From: Saccoglossus kowalevskii
Taxonomy: Eukaryota > Hemichordata > Enteropneusta > Harrimaniidae
NCBI RefSeq assembly: GCF_000003605.2
Contig: NW_003135354.1
Location: forward strand, 138,969 to 197,293
Direction: 5' to 3'
Length of the DNA stretch: 58,325 nt
The notes beneath the pieces are model-generated. The model made no database searches, had not been told where the DNA came from, and was given only the letters and a program-made list of their open reading frames with translations. A program made the position numbers and the translations under genes. This document shows positions 55,601 to 58,325 of this stretch, one piece after another (within the stretch, counting starts at the first letter, position 1; every line of letters begins with the position of its first letter).

Positions 55601-57271
55601 ATTTTTGGGTTATGGTAAATAGTCCGAGTCAAAATTGGAAAAGTGGTCTGGAGATTTACTTCTCGGTGTATATGGCCTATAATGTTGACAAATTCAAATC
55701 GCCTTTAATAATTGGAAGGATCGATATATTGACAACTTTTGGACTCTCGTAATTCAAGTTCATTAACATTGCAAAATATATTTCAAGGAAATAAATACCA
55801 TTTATTGGTATAAAGAAATACGCTAACTTTGGATATTAAAAGTGGAGGTAGACGGAGGTTTTTTTTCAACTGAGTCCAAATTGTGCAGGTGAGGCGCAGT
55901 CAGTAGGTTGGTAGAGCATTCTTCAAGAATAACTACGGTGGGAATAATATATTTGTGAATTCATAAAAATCACATACTGCACCAGCAGTTAATTTGGGAT
56001 TTGCTAATTACAGCCCCAAAACAATCCAGATATTTGACACAAAGATCAAATTAAGGAATAAATGTACTAATAAATTTCATCGAGCATGGAAAAACATATC
56101 AATCAAATCAGATATATCTGTACTTACTGGAATAGAGCGTTTCAACACTGAAATTCAGCTCTCGAGCGTGTTACTGTGGCAGAATACTTGAATATTAACA
56201 ATAATTTGTTGCAGCAATGCCCAGACAGTGAAATTTATTTTTCGATTAAAAAATGTTTATACTATTTTTTTTTATATTGTTTGGACACACATCTGGTATG
56301 TGTTCACAATTTTGCCACTGTCGTCCGAGACTCCGCTTTCCCTTGTTTTATGCCCTTCTGGTCGTTATGCCATTTTGGCCATCGGGCTGGTGGGTTGCCC
56401 GTGATGATTCCTACGTTTTTTCCTGCGATCAGCGATATATTTTTCGCTCATTTAACCAATGCGGACGAGTATAATTGTTACATCAGCGAAAAATAATGCA
56501 TACTGTGTAGAGTTAATAAATAAACTATCTTATGAGAAGAGGCTGAAAAGAATGTAGGAATTTACCGGAATCATCTTATGGATCGATGAGCCGTTTTCTG
56601 TCGCAAGATATGAATCGAAGAAATTATTTTATCATTATCAATTCGTTAAATGATTATCACGTATGAAGTAGTTTCTGCATGAACAGAGTGTCCAGATTTA
56701 ACACCCGTTGTTTTCATAATTTCTGACCAATGTTGTCTGTTTTTAATAATCGAAAATGACATATTTATACATATCTCACGAATGTCGTTACCCCCCCCCT
56801 CCCCCCCAAAAACTGATATTAGTAACAATTGTATAACGGAAAAATAATTACTAAAATTAAGTATATGCTCTTCACTAATTTTAAAATACAACTGACTAGA
56901 ACATTGTTATATGTGGATATTATCGATACTGCATACGTCAGGTACTATATTTAGAAGGAAAAAAAACGAAACACAAGCAAAAACGCATATACTTACCATA
57001 TTAATGGGAATATTTTTAGAAACTAATACATGACAAAATTAAATACATATTTTGTGTGCTGTTATACCTTATGGTGAAAACACGCGATATTTGACACTAA
57101 TACTACATCGGTGTTACATTTATAAACGTGGAATCGATGTTGATGAGAGTGCTCAGATGACCAGAAGAAAGGTACGCGACTGTCATCGGTGAGTTTACTT
57201 TGTGTGCACGCACTCTATTCGGCGTTCTCTCCAGGCTACCAAAATAAACGATCTCAAAGCTAAATACATTA
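52696..57271. other. Intergenic DNA upstream of BHMT B, no gene seen
   Basis: Should contain the BHMT B promoter and 5' UTR. No clear TATA box stands out. The frames at 55255-55437 and 56176-56496 have no recognisable features or splice partners. Low-complexity patches include AAAAG repeats near 52615 and C runs near 56795. Confidence 0.55.
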
Positions 57272-57404
57272 TTAAAGCGCGGTGGTCGTCGCGCAGCGCG
57301 TGTTCGAATTTCATGTAAATAAACAATGTATTTTACACGCGTTGTATACGTCGCTATGAGTCCCATATCAAACAGGACGCGGCACGACGACTGCCGCCCT
57401 TTAA
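57272..57404. mobile_element. TTAA-bounded MITE, family 1 (short, complete)
   Basis: Starts TTAAAGCGCGGTGGTCGTCG and ends CGACGACTGCCGCCCTTTAA. It is a 133-bp element with ~24-nt inverted ends and TTAA at each side, the cleanest complete family-1 copy. Intergenic. Confidence 0.85.
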
Positions 57405-58172
57405 CAGAGAAATTATTCAATTTTGCTAGTTGTAAGTAGTCCCGTGAAGCAGTCAGTTTGTTTACAACTAAAGCATAATTTCAGTGGATTTCTATATAGA
57501 TGATATTTGTCCCTGTCATGTCTCAGACTGTCTTAGTATGAACAAATGTAGATAATCAGTTGTTGTTTAACGGTATGTCTCATAATCCATAATCTTCTTT
57601 TTTCCATGACTTTTTTCGTCAAGTCGTTGAAAATGGCTGGAGCGACTAAACCTTTATGTGTATGCGGTCCGCTGGGAACTAGTGCAAGTAACTTTAAAAA
57701 TGGCGATCGGCATCTTGGTTTATCGATATTTTGTTTTGAAATTTTGATGAGTGAGTTTTGGTTCAAACTAGCTGAGGACGTGAGCTAGCGCGAGGAACAA
57801 AAATCTGCTTACAGCATTCTTATTAGTCGAAAACTTTAACCGCCATCTTGGATTTAGCCTTTCTCTCGGCTGAGGGAGGCCGATTTTTTTTTTGCATCTC
57901 ATATATACTACATCAAATTTTTAGCGGTCACGTGATCTTGGCCACCATGACACCCCCCAACAACAAAAAAAGCTTGAAAAGTCATTTCTTCAAACCATGC
58001 ACTGCACAAATTAATCAGAAAATTCCGATTTTAGCATCTATGTATGAACAGCATTCATGTTTAGAAAACTTGTCATCATTAATCACGTCTTTTGACCACC
58101 ATTTTGCATTTCGTCTAAACAGGAAATAGCATATTTGTCCATTGACCCTAAATTTGCATCTCATCACTGAAA
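57405..58172. other. Intergenic DNA, no gene seen
   Basis: AT-rich, only short unconvincing frames on both strands. Confidence 0.5.
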
Positions 58173-58325
58173 TTAAAGCGCGGTAGTCGTCGCGCTGCGC
58201 ATGTGCGAGATATATTGGTCTCATATAAACAAAGATGGCGACTTTGACTGTTGCGCAGATCAACGAGTACTAACTAAGACGTTTTCAAGCTTAAATTGGG
58301 CAATTTTCATGTGATTGGAAGGTAT
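58173..58325. mobile_element. TTAA MITE family 1, truncated by window end
   Basis: TTAAAGCGCGGTAGTCGTCG, then GCGCATGTGCGAGATATAT and TCATATAAACAAAGATGGCGA, matching in inverse the right end of the 7420 element. It continues beyond the window. Confidence 0.75.

Noticed and set aside
56176-56496. Two overlapping plus-strand frames of 106 and 73 codons
   Set aside because: Hydrophobic but without a recognisable family. Overlapping alternative frames suggest chance.

Overview
The window is animal nuclear DNA. It is AT-rich, with long GT-AG introns, many short interspersed repeats and three N gaps (10541-10800, 30067-30144, 46951-47073). It suits a marine invertebrate, and an invertebrate deuterostome would fit well, but the sequence does not fix the species. 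Three real genes can be rebuilt exon by exon; nearly all other open frames are chance or repeat-derived.

Region 1 (2261-20600, plus strand) is a 23-exon gene for a type II membrane-anchored GH31 alpha-glucosidase of the maltase-glucoamylase/sucrase-isomaltase type. It has a signal anchor, a degenerate trefoil domain and one catalytic module. Every splice phase agrees and the spliced CDS is 2781 nt (926 aa). The last exon carries an apparent one-base shift: spliced literally it stops after five codons, while the conserved C-terminal strand continues in the next frame to 20465.

Region 2 (22571-28391 and 42996-52695, both minus strand) holds two complete 8-exon betaine-homocysteine S-methyltransferase genes, A (406 aa) and B (402 aa). 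They are tandem paralogues with identical intron positions, and each starts with a 6-7 codon micro-exon. Zinc and active-site residues are intact in both. Coding divergence is patchy: most of exon 4 and all of exon 5 are almost identical between copies, although the intron between them is unrelated and other exons differ by roughly 7-20%. The GH31 gene converges on BHMT A.

Region 3 (28.6-42.9 kb) separates the BHMT copies and is packed with repeats. It contains a dead mariner (28585-29821) lying 193 bp upstream of the BHMT A start codon, a ~91-bp tandem array, and a complex locus at 34.7-39.5 kb. In that locus two ~1.15-1.2 kb direct repeats flank inverted ~300-bp units bounded by a recurring GGAGCGGATCGCCAA motif. 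Hairpin and TTAA-bounded MITEs, which look like non-autonomous piggyBac-type elements, are scattered through introns and intergenic DNA across the window. The last 5.6 kb, upstream of BHMT B, shows no supportable gene.

The three genes show no common pathway: one digests alpha-glucosides and two remethylate homocysteine with betaine. I found no clearly new biological system. The most notable points are the patchwork homogenisation of the BHMT exons, the GH31 terminal frameshift, and the repeat families.
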